A DNA stretch of 34,078 nt from Pleurotus ostreatus/Saccharomyces cerevisiae fusant. Its lineage: Eukaryota > Opisthokonta. Shown one piece after another: positions 1 to 9,306 of the stretch; position 1 is the stretch's first letter, and every line of letters begins with the position of its first letter. The translations under genes and the position numbers were made by a program. The stretch lies in contig JAMQCK010000247.1 of NCBI GenBank assembly GCA_024196135.1, positions 1-34,078 of the forward strand, given 5' to 3'. A model generated the notes under the pieces. It made no database searches and was not told the origin of the DNA. It saw nothing but the letters and a program-made list of their open reading frames with translations.

Positions 1-402
1 ATCATCTCCAGCATCAGCTCCGTGAACCTGATGAGCTCGAGGCTGCGCGCCAACCACTTGTACTGCGCATTCCTGTCGGACCAGGCGCGCGTGAAGCGCG
101 TATGGAGCGAGGTGGGGATAAGCGGACGGTACTTGGGGTCCGCGGCGACGACGCGGGAGAGGAGGGTATCGTGGTAGAGGCTCAGCGCATTGAGGGACGC
201 GGACACTGGCGGGAAACATCAACACAAGCGCGGGGGAGGACCGAAAGGGCAGCTGACGCGCTTCAGAGACGAGCTCTGCATCCTTGAACCTGCCGGGTAG
301 GAACCAAGTGAGGGAGCGGAGGGAGGACTCGAGCGTCGAGATCGTGGAGACGTTGCTGATCAGAAACGCCTCGTACTTGTCCAGCGCAGACGCCGCCTTC
401 AT
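1..402 (-). CDS. PEX16: Peroxin-16 (peroxisomal membrane biogenesis), 5' part
   Basis: PEX16 is a peroxisomal membrane protein needed for peroxisome membrane assembly. Only the N-terminal part, about 115 residues, is in the window; the gene continues past position 1. Exons are 402-258 and 205-1, with a 52-nt intron at 206-257 (GTCAGC...CAG, phase 1). The ATG at 402 gives an N-terminus starting MKAASALDKYEAFLISNVST. After the splice comes the family's most recognisable stretch, AWSDRNAQYKWLARSLELIR followed by FTELMLEM, as in fungal PEX16 proteins. The gene is divergent from the 859-1698 ORF, with 456 bp between the starts. Identification rests on recalled family resemblance rather than an alignment. 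The intron donor (GTCAGC) is slightly off consensus, but the join restores the frame. Confidence 0.85.
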   Translation of the reverse strand, partial: MKAASALDKYEAFLISNVSTISTLESSLRSLTWFLPGRFKDAELVSEARQLPFRSSPALVLMFPASVRVPQCAEPLPRYPPLPRRRRGPQVPSAYPHLAPYALHARLVRQECAVQVVGAQPRAHQVHGADAGDD

Positions 403-858
403 GACGGTCCAAGTGAGGGGGAAAACAGACACACTAAAGGCCTCGTGCACTCCCCGGAGCCCGCTTGCCGGTGCCGATTCGCACGTGATAGGCATTCGCA
501 TCTGTGTGGACCTATTTGCCTGCCACTCAACCTGTCTTTTACACTCAGGCGACGACGACCTCAGACGATGTCAGCTCCTGCTCCAAGACAGAAACGGTCA
601 GGCAGGCTACGTTCCCGCCGTAAGCATTAGTTGCCTAACCATTCGCCAGCGCTACCAAGGCATGGCTCATACACGGATACTGGGTTTCGAATCAACAGCG
701 TACTGAGATACAGCAACATCGCCAGAAGTATGTTTTCCTTACTTAAATACTTATTTGTCTGAACTTCACGTCGAAACAGACACAATCTTCTCGCGTTGGA
801 CACAACGACCTCGACCGACGATCCCTTATGCAAGATAACCTCGCGCGAGGTCGTCGAG
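403..858. promoter_or_regulatory. Divergent intergenic region between PEX16 and the 859 ORF
   Basis: This 456-bp spacer lies between two divergent starts. A TATA-like TTAAATA lies at 743-749, about 110 bp upstream of the + strand ATG at 859. No convincing coding exon is seen. The short ORFs here have no recognisable protein character. Confidence 0.4.
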
Positions 859-1698
859 ATGTTGAAAACCATGCAAGTAAACGCAAAGGAGACACGAACA
901 CGAACACCAGTGATGGAAAGGGAACCGCTCGAGACTGACGATGAAGACGATGATCAGGAGACATGCGTTTCCGAGCGTTCGACCCCCGCTCCTGTGGATC
1001 TGCCACCCAAGGCACCCAGCAGCATTGAGCACCGGCCAGTCCCGCAGGAAGTGGTTCAACATATATCAGCCCTGGCTAAGCTGCGCCCCCCATTCTGGTA
1101 TAAATCCAGTAATCCCCTTCCTCTGGCGCTCTTTGATCACGAACATATCTGTGTCCATTGCGGTCAAGTCCTGGTCCCTGGGTCCGACCCCTGTGCTACG
1201 CCGAAGGCTCGTACTGCGGTGCTGCCCGCTACAGCCCCTTGCCTACAGACTCGCGATGAAATCCAGCAGTCGGCGATGTTCGATCCACCATCAGGGCCTT
1301 CTCAGGCTGTCGATTGCCTTCTGACTTCGACCAATTCTGCGAGCCGTCCTCGTCTACAACCAACACTAGCGGACAACCCCTCGACTGTTGTTGGCTCCGA
1401 GGATGCTACACTGCCTATTAAGGACGCTAAGTGCGCCTCTAGTTCACGACCTCCTTCGCTGCAGCCGAACCACTCGAGCGAGAAGCCGAACCCCTCGAAC
1501 GAGGCCACAGACACCGCACAGAAAGACCCGCCGTCTGACAAGACATCTCCCTCCACGACATCGTTTCCTTCTCCCTCGAACGAACAGCAAAGCGCACCCA
1601 TCCCTAACGCTAAGTTACATGTGGTCGAGCGTCAATATCAAGAAATTTCAGGCCTTCCGCCGCGTTTTCGGCGTAAACGTGGCCTTGTCTGCCCGTGA
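859..1698 (+). CDS. Hypothetical disordered protein with a HxCxxC motif
   Basis: This open frame of 279 residues has its first in-frame ATG at 859; the frame is open further upstream, but only from non-ATG codons. I do not recognise a family. The first 50 residues are acidic (a run of Asp and Glu near residues 27-33). A short ordered segment then contains HEHICVHCGQVLVPGSDPC, a possible metal-binding pair (HxCxxC plus a later Cys). The rest is rich in Ser, Pro and Thr and is predicted to be disordered. The end may be wrong: near 1610-1717 the +1 frame reads WSSVNIKKFQAFRRVFGVNV, which looks more protein-like than the annotated C-terminus, so an unrecognised intron or frame change near 1600 is possible. 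It faces the MFS gene tail to tail. Confidence 0.5.
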   Translation: MLKTMQVNAKETRTRTPVMEREPLETDDEDDDQETCVSERSTPAPVDLPPKAPSSIEHRPVPQEVVQHISALAKLRPPFWYKSSNPLPLALFDHEHICVHCGQVLVPGSDPCATPKARTAVLPATAPCLQTRDEIQQSAMFDPPSGPSQAVDCLLTSTNSASRPRLQPTLADNPSTVVGSEDATLPIKDAKCASSSRPPSLQPNHSSEKPNPSNEATDTAQKDPPSDKTSPSTTSFPSPSNEQQSAPIPNAKLHVVERQYQEISGLPPRFRRKRGLVCP

Positions 1699-2230
1699 AG
1701 CGCTGCTCCTACCTTAATGCGCTATCAGACTGGACGCATGGTAGAAGCTCGTAACGCTAGCTCTGCTCCAGATGACGTTCTCCTCACGCCTCCCGCTCTG
1801 CTGTCAATGTGCTCTCCTTTGTTGCTGCACTGCCACCTCTCTCCTTTATTCCTGCACTTCCACTAGCTTTGCATTGTGTACAACCAATGCTCTTCCGCCT
1901 CGAAGGAGTTCTCAACGAAATGCATAGCATGTACACTAACTATAATATACAAGATGTCTGTCTGTCAGTCATGATACGGCGGGCCAGCAAGTAGGGAATG
2001 TGTAAGTATCTGTCAGTAGAATATGTGGTCGCGGGTAAGGTGAGTAGGTGAGTAGGTGAGTAGTGGGCCGTTAACAGGTCGGGAACACTGGCATAAGGCC
2101 AAGGAGAATAAAGCGAGCCACAGAATATAAGTTAGTCCCAGTCTAGTTTGTACGTAGCGAAGCCACCTCTATGTTGATAGTAACCCTTCTAACCCATGCA
2201 TAGAAATGGCGGGAGACGTTGGATGAATAT
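1699..2230. other. Convergent 3' intergenic region
   Basis: This 532-bp gap separates the ends of the 859-1698 gene (+) and the MFS gene (-). It holds the 8-bp tandem repeat at 2039-2062 and a + strand AATAAA at 2107-2112. I see no gene. The small ORF at 1809-1994 is composed of low-complexity hydrophobic residues and has no support. Confidence 0.4.
2039..2062. repeat. Short tandem repeat, three copies of GGTGAGTA
   Basis: Three perfect 8-bp units sit head to tail at 2039-2046, 2047-2054 and 2055-2062, in the convergent intergenic region. Each unit contains GGTGAGT, which resembles a strong 5' splice donor. No function is implied. Confidence 0.85.
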
Positions 2231-4224
2231 TTAGACCTCTTGCGTCTTCTCCTGCGGCTGCTCCTTGGTGTCCTGGATCTTCTGCGCGGCCGCGGCGTTG
2301 TCGGCGATCTCCTTTGCGATCTTGAGGTCCTGTGAAACTTGATTAGCACTCCGCCGAGGCCTGCATGTATTTGACACTTACGACGCAAGGAGCGTAGCCA
2401 CTCGACGTCCTGATCCTCGGGCCGTACTTGTAGAACAAGAATGGTACGGGTACGAGGACGAGGCAAACGAGGCCGATGAGCGTGCCGGCCCAGTTGACGC
2501 CCAGCTCGGTGAACATCTGCGTCGTGAACAGCGGGAAGGCGGCTGCGACGAGCGACCGAATTGTGGTGTTGACGCTGAACGCGGACGCGCTGTAGTGCAG
2601 GTAGGTATCCACTAGGTACGACTAGAAAATTCATCAGCGCCTGCTTAATTTGACCATAGGAAGAGAAACTCACCAAAAAGCTCATAAACACCAAGCTGAT
2701 ACTCGCGCCAATCAAAATCAAGCTCCCTGCAGGCGCCGCCCAGTGCACATCCGCATACTCTCCCGTCCACCCCAGCCAAAACGCGCCGACGACCATGAGC
2801 GGCCCGCCGACCATCGCGCCCAGCAAGCGCTGCTCCGGCGGCGGGAACCCGCGCCACTCGCGGATGAGCCGCGGGTAGTGCGCGGAGAGCACGATGTTGA
2901 TGAACGCGCCGAGCGTGGTGCCGATGCTGACGGCGATGAAGATGAGGCCCATGTGCGAGATGCTGAAGGCGCGGCGGGTGACGAAGACGACGGGGATGGC
3001 GGAGAAGACTAGAGAAGAGGAATGGGTTAGTAATGGGGATGGGAGGGGAGGGGGAGGGGAAGGGGAAAGGGACGCACGTGCGTAGAGGATACCGTAGACG
3101 AGGGAGACGTAGACGGTGACGAGGAGGAGGATGGGCTCGGTGAAGAACATGTGGAAGGGCCGGTAGATGGTACTGTGGAAGACACCCGCTGGCGACCAGT
3201 CCTCGCGCTCGTTGGGAGCGTAGAGTCTGGCGTTGCCCTGCGGGTCGGCCTTGCGCAAGCGGCGAGCCTAGAAAATATAGTCAGGATAGGAAATTGGATG
3301 ATAGATCATTCAGCCGTACCTTCCACTTCAGCAGCGTCGGCTCGTATGTCTCGGGCACAAAGAGGAAGAGCATTGCCACGCAAAAGCCGGAGAAAATCAG
3401 GAGGAGCCAGAAAATCCACCTCCAGCTCACGGCGTTGTCGAGCATGTAGCCAGCGATGATGGGGCCGACGGACGGTCCCAAGAAGACGCCGACGGTGAAC
3501 AGCGACGCAGCGAGCCCACGACCCTCAGCGGGGAACATGTCTGCGATAACACCACCCACGAGGGCGAGTGGCGCGCAGCCAAAGAAACCTGTGAGGAACC
3601 GCGAGACGAGGAGCGTTGCGGTGTTCTTGGCGAGTGCGCTCGGGATGATGAAGATGAGGTAGAGGACCATGGAGACGTAGAACATGGCCTTCCGGCCGAC
3701 TAGCTCGCTTCCGGGACCCCAGACGAATGGCTAAAGTTCGAGAGATCAGCCAAACACTAGAATGTCGGGGTCGGGAAACTTGTCACGTACCCCGAAGACG
3801 TAACCCAAAAGGAACATGGTGGTGATGAGATAGGACACCTCTTTCTCCATGCCCATGTATATCCGAATAAATGGTGTTGCGGATGTGGGCAACGTCGAGG
3901 CAAGAGCACTGCAATAGAATTATTATTTTCACAGACTTTCTGCCAGCTTTGAGGCGTACGCACATGTTGAAGGTTATCAACGAGCAGATACATGTTATTC
4001 GCCACTTCTTCGCTAGCGACCAGTTGCGTGGGTTTGCTGGGTCGTCGGGACCATCCCAATCGACGCAAATACCGTCGTCGACAGGTGGCTTAGTGGCGAC
4101 ATCCTATGTGACGTTAGAAAAAGCTCCGTACAAATTGCGAGACAATGCTCACCTCACGAGACTGCGAGACCTCGTCTCGCTGCTCAGGAACGATGGTCGA
4201 GCTCAAAGACGCTCGCCCGGACAT
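2231..4224 (-). CDS. Major facilitator superfamily transporter, DHA1 drug/polyamine type
   Basis: A proton-coupled plasma-membrane exporter of the 12-helix DHA1 type is expected; the substrate cannot be read from sequence. There are eight exons: 4224-4153, 4103-3964, 3908-3791, 3730-3320, 3267-3078, 3008-2674, 2621-2382 and 2329-2231, giving 534 residues. The cytosolic N-tail carries [15 protein letters not shown], typical of this fungal subfamily. Helix 2-3 loop motif A is [11 protein letters not shown]; the antiporter motif C region reads [21 protein letters not shown] follows before the long central loop. The C-tail is hydrophilic (ending EKTQEV). All joins preserve phase. The gene stands alone, tail to tail with its left neighbour. 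A TATA box (TATAAATA on the minus strand) lies at 4328-4321, about 97 bp before the ATG. Intron 5 carries a strong G-run. Confidence 0.92.
3035..3071 (+). other. G-quadruplex-forming run inside MFS intron 5
   Basis: Seven runs of three to five G separated by one to three bases occur on the + strand. They fall wholly inside the 69-nt intron (3009-3077) of the minus-strand MFS gene. In the pre-mRNA the segment is therefore a C-rich pyrimidine tract, which may simply serve as the polypyrimidine tract before the acceptor at 3009-3010. Confidence 0.7.
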
Positions 4225-4320
4225 AGCGGTCGTGATAGGCGTGAATAGGGTAAGGTCCCGCGGAGGGGCAGCAAAGTGCAGCAGGATAGATGAGGGAGGG
4301 TCCGCGCGCCACCCGGCGCA

Positions 4321-4328
4321 TATTTATA
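4321..4328 (-). promoter_or_regulatory. TATA box of the MFS transporter gene
   Basis: Minus-strand TATAAATA lies 97 bp upstream of the MFS start codon at 4224. The distance suits a fungal core promoter. No transcript data are available to confirm it. Confidence 0.5.
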
Positions 4329-4416
4329 CGAGTATCGCGTACCTTCCAGCAGTACTTGTGATTGTCCATGCGAGGCAGCGCAGCGCTCGGGGCCGACGCT
4401 TCTGCCCGCCCAGCCC

Positions 4417-5214
4417 ATGGCGCTGGACGCAGTAATTCAACGCCGAATCGCCGGCAGGCCTCACGCCGAGCAAGTTTCACTGGATAATGAACGCGCTGAG
4501 GGTCTGTATCGGGTAGGGACTGCCTCCAGCCTTTGTTCTAGGCACGGACGCACATCGATAGGTCAAGCGCCCGTGGCTTGTGATTCTGCTTCAAGGAGCG
4601 TGCAGGGAGTGCGCTGGTGCCTCTGTACGGCCACAAATATTTTTTCTGAGTTGCAGAGGGCCTTGTTTGACGTTGCTATGGTCTGTGGGTGGCCCCATAA
4701 GGGCGAAGGAAAGAGTTGAACATCGAGGCTGGTCAGACGACCTCTCCCAAGCCCTTCGGAATGTTCCGAGCTAGATCCATCGGGCTCGGGTACTCCCATC
4801 AAGGATAACCGGAATCGGTCAATCACATGCGCGGGAGCAAGCCAACCTGCCGTCGACACCGACGCGCTGACGCTCTGCAAGGAACAGATTCCGACTGCCA
4901 GGGCTCGCTTGTCGGTCCAGGACTTTGCAGAACGCCTGAGAAAACACGGTGATAAGATGTGGGCGCCCGTGGATGACGTTACAGCTCGCCTTCGCTTCAG
5001 CCACCATCATCTTCACGCGTGTGTGGCAAGTCCGCCCATCCTTTTTTGGACAATGGCGCCTTGTATCGCGATATCATCTCGCCTCAGTGCTCCTGACGAT
5101 CCAATATCTTGCACGTTGCAGGTGCAGCTCGCCTCCCTCACCTTCAAACTGATCGTCGCAACGCCGAGATGCACACCGAGGACCGACGCGCTCGAAGCTC
5201 GACAAAAAGGATAG
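4417..5214 (+). other. Unresolved reading frame with one internal stop
   Basis: One frame opens at an ATG (4417), runs to a TGA at 4717-4719, and continues open in the same frame from 4720 to the stop at 5214. The second half has protein-like composition, for example LSVQDFAERLRKHGDKMW followed by APVDDVTARLRF. It lacks its own early ATG. Either a short intron removes the stop (a GT at 4681 and an AG near 4735 exist, but that pair does not keep the frame), or this is a decaying gene, or it is chance. I recognise no domain. Confidence 0.25.
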
Positions 5215-5396
5215 TTGTGTGTGCGTGTAGTATGTATCAGTGTTCACAAGGTGTCAGTAAATAAGTAGGTATATGCACGTAACTTATGCGCATAATTTAT
5301 AGTATTTTCCAAAGCCCCGTCAGTAGATTTACAGCCCCAAGGAACGTGCGACGAGCTCGTAGTGAGCCCAAGTCCATCTCATACAAGTCCTCTCCT

Positions 5397-7201
5397 TCAG
5401 CGCCTGGGTTTGTGGAACTCCCCTGGTCTTCGTGGTGGGCTTATGAGCGCGCTCGTCTCGACCACATGCGGCGGCTCCGCATACGTTTCATGCGTCGAAT
5501 ACTGCGTCGGTGGTTGCGAATGGTCCGACGGTATTCTCAAGCCCATCTCAGAGGCCTCCGATGCCCCTCTCGTGGACCCCGACGTGCCATGATGCGACGC
5601 TCCCTCCCCCTCCTCCCCTGCCGGATACATCGGCGGTAGCTCCACCACCTGCGTATCGTCCCCATGATACACCGTCACCGGCGCCCGCCCCCCATCATGG
5701 TGCACCACGTACACGTTCGACTGCGTCCCGCCAGGCGACCTCGGGCCCGCCGCACTCTCCCTATCCTCCTGCGGCAGCAGGAACGGTTCGACCTGATACC
5801 GGCTCCCCGGCATGTTGAGCGGGGGCAGCAGGTGCTGCGAGGAGCCGTAGCTCCCGCGGTCGTGCGCGCCGAGCATTGGTGACGCGAAGGGGTCGGAGTC
5901 GGCGTAGGAGGGGTGCCGCGCGCGGAGATCGCGCTGCTTGCGGCGGAGGAAGAGCCAGGAGGCGAGGCCGCCAACGAGGAGCCCGAGGACGAGGCCTCCG
6001 ATTCCTGCGCCGGAGGCGATGGCGGGGAGTTTGTTGCTGGATGAGGCGTCGAGGCAGGAGGAGGTAGTGCCTTCGCCGGCGTGGAGGGGGCCGTAGGACT
6101 AACGCAGGGTGAGTGAGTATTCGTATGGGAGTACAGCTGAGCACACACCCAGCTATTGTGGTCCGAGTCAGCCACAGATATAAAGAATGGGCTCGCCCAG
6201 GACATCGACACTGCAAGCCCGGTAAGCAAGCGTCCCTCGAAGTACCGCACTGCACTGACCCGTCCAATTGATCGCGCTCATATCGTCCACCGTCATATTG
6301 AATGGTGGATGCGATGCAGGCGCCACCGTAAGAGTATACGGCCCCGTCCCATTCTTCGGTGTCACCTGTATGTCTGTGCATTGCGCTGGCCAGCCGTATT
6401 GTGATAGCGGGCCGTCGTGTGCCTGTGCATCGACGTCCAATGGGCCGTCAGGGAAGCTGAGTGTCGAATTTGAGCAGGAGAGCTTCTCGTCGTCGGATGG
6501 GATGACGCTGTATACGGCTTGGCATCCGCCTGAGTAGCCTTTGGAGTCGAACTGAAGGTGAAGTCAGAGGGGAGAGGGTAGCTTCGTCTGAAGAGTGTGC
6601 TGACCATGCATATTTGGTACTACGGGAATGAAGTCAATAGAAGCAATGGAGCAAGTGAGATGTAGACGCACTAATGTTGAAGGCGGGAAGGGTATCTCGA
6701 AGTCCTGCGAGATTGTCAGTTAATCGGCATGGAGAGGGGATAGAACACGCACGAAGCTGGACCCGCTGCCCGCGTCGACGATGAAGGGGAAGATGTAGTA
6801 TCTGGCGCACGGTTAGGGGGGACGCGTGACGCGTGTCGGGCAGCGTACGATGAGTAGATCTGGAGGAAGTACGGCGCCGTCGCGCTCGGACTGTGGACAG
6901 ACAGAAGTCAACACTAGCGCGCCCATAATCGACATACACACGCACCCCGTAGCCGGCTCTCGTCTCCATTTGATGTTGATCGTCTCGCATTGTTCTACGC
7001 GTACCGTCAACACGCGTCGCGCCACATTCCCAACAACCACGCACTCGTCACCGGTACAGGCGCAGGCTCCAAGTCCGTCGAGCGAAAGTAGTCAAAGTAG
7101 AAGGACTGCTCCATAGGCTCGACGATCGCGGCTTGCGCGCCGGTCAGGGCGCAAGCTGCCGCGGCAGCAATTAGCCAGCAGCGCCGACAGGTTGGTGACA
7201 T
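5397..7201 (-). CDS. Secreted-topology single-pass membrane protein, basidiomycete type
   Basis: Function unknown. Nine exons (7201-7045, 6994-6946, 6890-6849, 6801-6753, 6704-6672, 6619-6605, 6551-6260, 6210-6149 and 6098-5397) give 466 residues. Residues 1-25 form a signal peptide (CWLIAAAAACALTGAQA core). The ectodomain, to about residue 245, has paired Cys residues and NxT/S sites, with family-like segments such as QCETINIKWRR, PLDVDAQAHDGPLSQYGW, VTPKNGTGPYTLTVAP and MSWASPFFISV. A membrane helix follows (GAGIGGLVLGLLVGGLASWL) with a stop-transfer FLRRKQR. The cytosolic tail of about 190 residues is rich in Pro, Ser and Gly. I know this layout as a recurrent Agaricomycete family without assigned function; a wall or stress-sensor role would be speculation. 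One exon is only 15 nt. Confidence 0.85.
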
Positions 7202-8082
7202 GGAGGGGCTCGTATGTTCAAGCAAGGTTCACGGAGCGGCAGCTCAACGAGGGGGGGACAGGCGGAAGAGGAATGAGAGGGAGGGGAACAACACAGCGTA
7301 TGTCGCCGTTGTCGTCGGGCGGGTCGCAAGGGGCGCGGGGCAGTGAGGCCGGCGCGTGTAATGACAGTGCAAATTCTTCTGTCTCGATCGAGCGCGGGCT
7401 GGGCAGATGGGAGATGCAATTGAGTGATGCTGGCGGCTTCGGACCCCGAAGAAGAACTGCCTGTTCGGGGAGGGAAGAAGGGAGGGCGAGGTGGGTGAGG
7501 AGGGGAAGGGTGAGATGGATCCGCAGACGCGTGGGGAATGGGAACAAGAACAAGGAGAGACCTCGGGAAGAAGTATGATTGTGGGCGCTGCGGTCCGTCG
7601 CGCGACGCTGTGTTCTCACAAACATCCGGGCCAGCGAGCGTGGTAGCCAAGGCGTCCACGACGTGCTTCAGAGGTTTTCCAGGCTGTGATCGTTGCCGCA
7701 CCTCGCTAGATGGAGGCTACTTGCTGTGATGCGCCAAACTCCCGCATGGACGGCACACAAATGCACACACGGGAGATGACAAGGAAAGCGCAACATCATG
7801 CATCATGAATTGCACGACTACTGCAAGATTACAAGCATTAGACACCTGGTAGAATAAATCTCAGCAAAAGAGCTGGGGGAATGTCAGAGCTACATAGTCG
7901 AACACTCTTCCTTCCGTAGCAATAACGGTCGCGTGAGCCGGAAGGCGCTCCGGCTTAATTGAGCCCTAGTCACTCTGCCCTCTCCTCGGTTACCCCAATT
8001 CGACGCACGAAAAAGAGTTGCCCAGCGACAAGCACTGGGCGGAGGGAAGGGATGAAGAAAAAATCCATCGCGTTCCCCCGCG

Positions 8083-8090
8083 TATTTTAT
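8083..8090 (+). promoter_or_regulatory. TATA-like element of the DLH gene
   Basis: TATTTTAT occurs about 100 bp upstream of the ATG at 8184, embedded in otherwise GC-rich sequence. Assignment is by position and composition only. Confidence 0.35.
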
Positions 8091-8129
8091 TCCCGGATCT
8101 CGGGCCGCAACCCGGTAATCAGTACGCAG

Positions 8130-8137
8130 TGACGTCA
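8130..8137. promoter_or_regulatory. CRE/ATF palindrome TGACGTCA
   Basis: A perfect 8-bp CRE palindrome, the site bound by ATF/CREB-type bZIP factors (Atf1-like stress regulators in fungi), lies 47-54 bp upstream of the first ATG of the dienelactone hydrolase gene. The 8-bp match is exact; its use is inferred. Confidence 0.55.
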
Positions 8138-8183
8138 CAGGACGCGACCTGAGAACCTCCTCGAAATCGACGTTCAGGTCGGC

Positions 8184-9200
8184 ATGCTCTCCCGCCTTCG
8201 TCTCATCTCTCACCACCTCATAAAGTCACGCACGATGTCGACGACTGTACACAACACGAACAAGGCCTGCTGCTCCATCCCGCCCGTCGCGTCGGACTAT
8301 CAGCCCAAGGGCACCATCAAGCCGTACGCGCAGTTCAAGAATGTCTATGTGACGGGCCCAGAGGACTCGCAGAACGCGATCGTCTGCGTGTACGATATCT
8401 TTGGGTGCGTGTGGATAAGGCTCAAGGGTTGCGAGATGTACTGAGCCATTGAACAGGTTCTTCCCCCAGACGCAGCAGGGCGCTGATCTGCTCTCGTCCA
8501 CTCTGAATACGGTGGTTTACATGCCCGACTTCTTCGAGCCTGAAGCGCCCTACCCGATCGCCGAGTTCCCGCCCAAGGACGAGGCAGGGCAGAAGAAGCT
8601 GCAGGCATTCTTTGGCTCGACCGCGGCGCCACCGAAGGCGACTGCCAACCTCATCGAGTTCGCAAAGAAGCTCAAGGAGCAGGGCAAGCAAAAGGTGTTT
8701 GCCTATGGATTCTGCTGGGGTGAGTACGCGTCCGAGGGTAAATGTGAAGTTGACTGATGTGCGGTGTAGGCGGCAAGGTTGTCATCTCAGCAGGTGGCGA
8801 GGGCACACCACTAGACGCGGTGTCCATCGTGCACCCTGCGTAAGTGAGGATGTGTCCTTTATCGGACAGTATGCTGAGGCTCCGTCAGCATGTTGAGCGC
8901 GGATGATGCGAGCAAGCTCACCGTCCCATTGGGCATCTACCCTTCCAAGGACGAACCAAAGGAAGAGGTATGCGTCAGGCAGTCATCCACAATGACCATA
9001 CGCTGACAACGCCTCTGCAGTACGAGAAAATCCTCGAGGTGCTCTCCAAGAAGCCCTTCGCATCGAAGGTTGACGGAAAGTACTACCCCAACATGTTCCA
9101 CGGTTGGGCTGCCGCGCGCGGTGATCTCAAGAACGAGGAAAACAAGAAGGAGTACGAAGACGTGTACAACCGTCTGGCGCAGTTCTTCTGCAGTGTGTAG
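8184..9200 (+). CDS. Dienelactone hydrolase family protein
   Basis: An alpha/beta-hydrolase of the DLH family, which cleaves lactone or ester bonds with a Cys-Asp-His triad. Five exons (8184-8404, 8457-8719, 8770-8839, 8889-8967, 9021-9200) give 270 residues. The nucleophile elbow is YGFCWGGK, split by intron 2. The likely Asp is in IYPSKDEP and the His in NMFHGWAAARGD, the usual spacing for this family. The fold core (NAIVCVYDIFG, VYMPDFFEP) is intact. Two starts are possible: ATG 8184 adds a basic leader, MLSRLRLISHHLIKSRT, that looks like a mitochondrial presequence, whereas ATG 8235 begins MSTTVHNTNKACC, closer to cytosolic members. The natural substrate in fungi is unknown. The gene is convergent with LAS1 (106 bp between stops). 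Confidence 0.9.
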
Positions 9201-9306
9201 GGTACTCTTTGAGAGTAGAGATTGTCGAAGTTGTCGGAGGAAAACCAAAATGCAATGTATTACCACCCGTATACCACAGAGCGAAGAGAGAAGATGAGGA
9301 ACAACG

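Larger units (their letters stand above)
4225..5396. other. Gene-poor interval of 1.2 kb
   Basis: This interval lies between the MFS promoter and the 3' end of the 5397-7201 gene. Apart from the MFS TATA box and one interrupted + strand reading frame (4417-5214, listed separately), I find no supported gene, repeat or RNA. Composition near 5200-5340 becomes AT-richer, as expected of 3' flanking DNA. Confidence 0.4.
7202..8183. promoter_or_regulatory. Divergent intergenic region, including DLH promoter
   Basis: This 982-bp spacer separates the minus-strand membrane-protein gene from the dienelactone hydrolase gene. The left part (7224-7560) is purine-rich on the + strand, so pyrimidine-rich in the direction of the left gene, as in many fungal promoters. 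The right part holds a CRE palindrome and a TATA-like site. No coding exon is supported. Confidence 0.45.
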
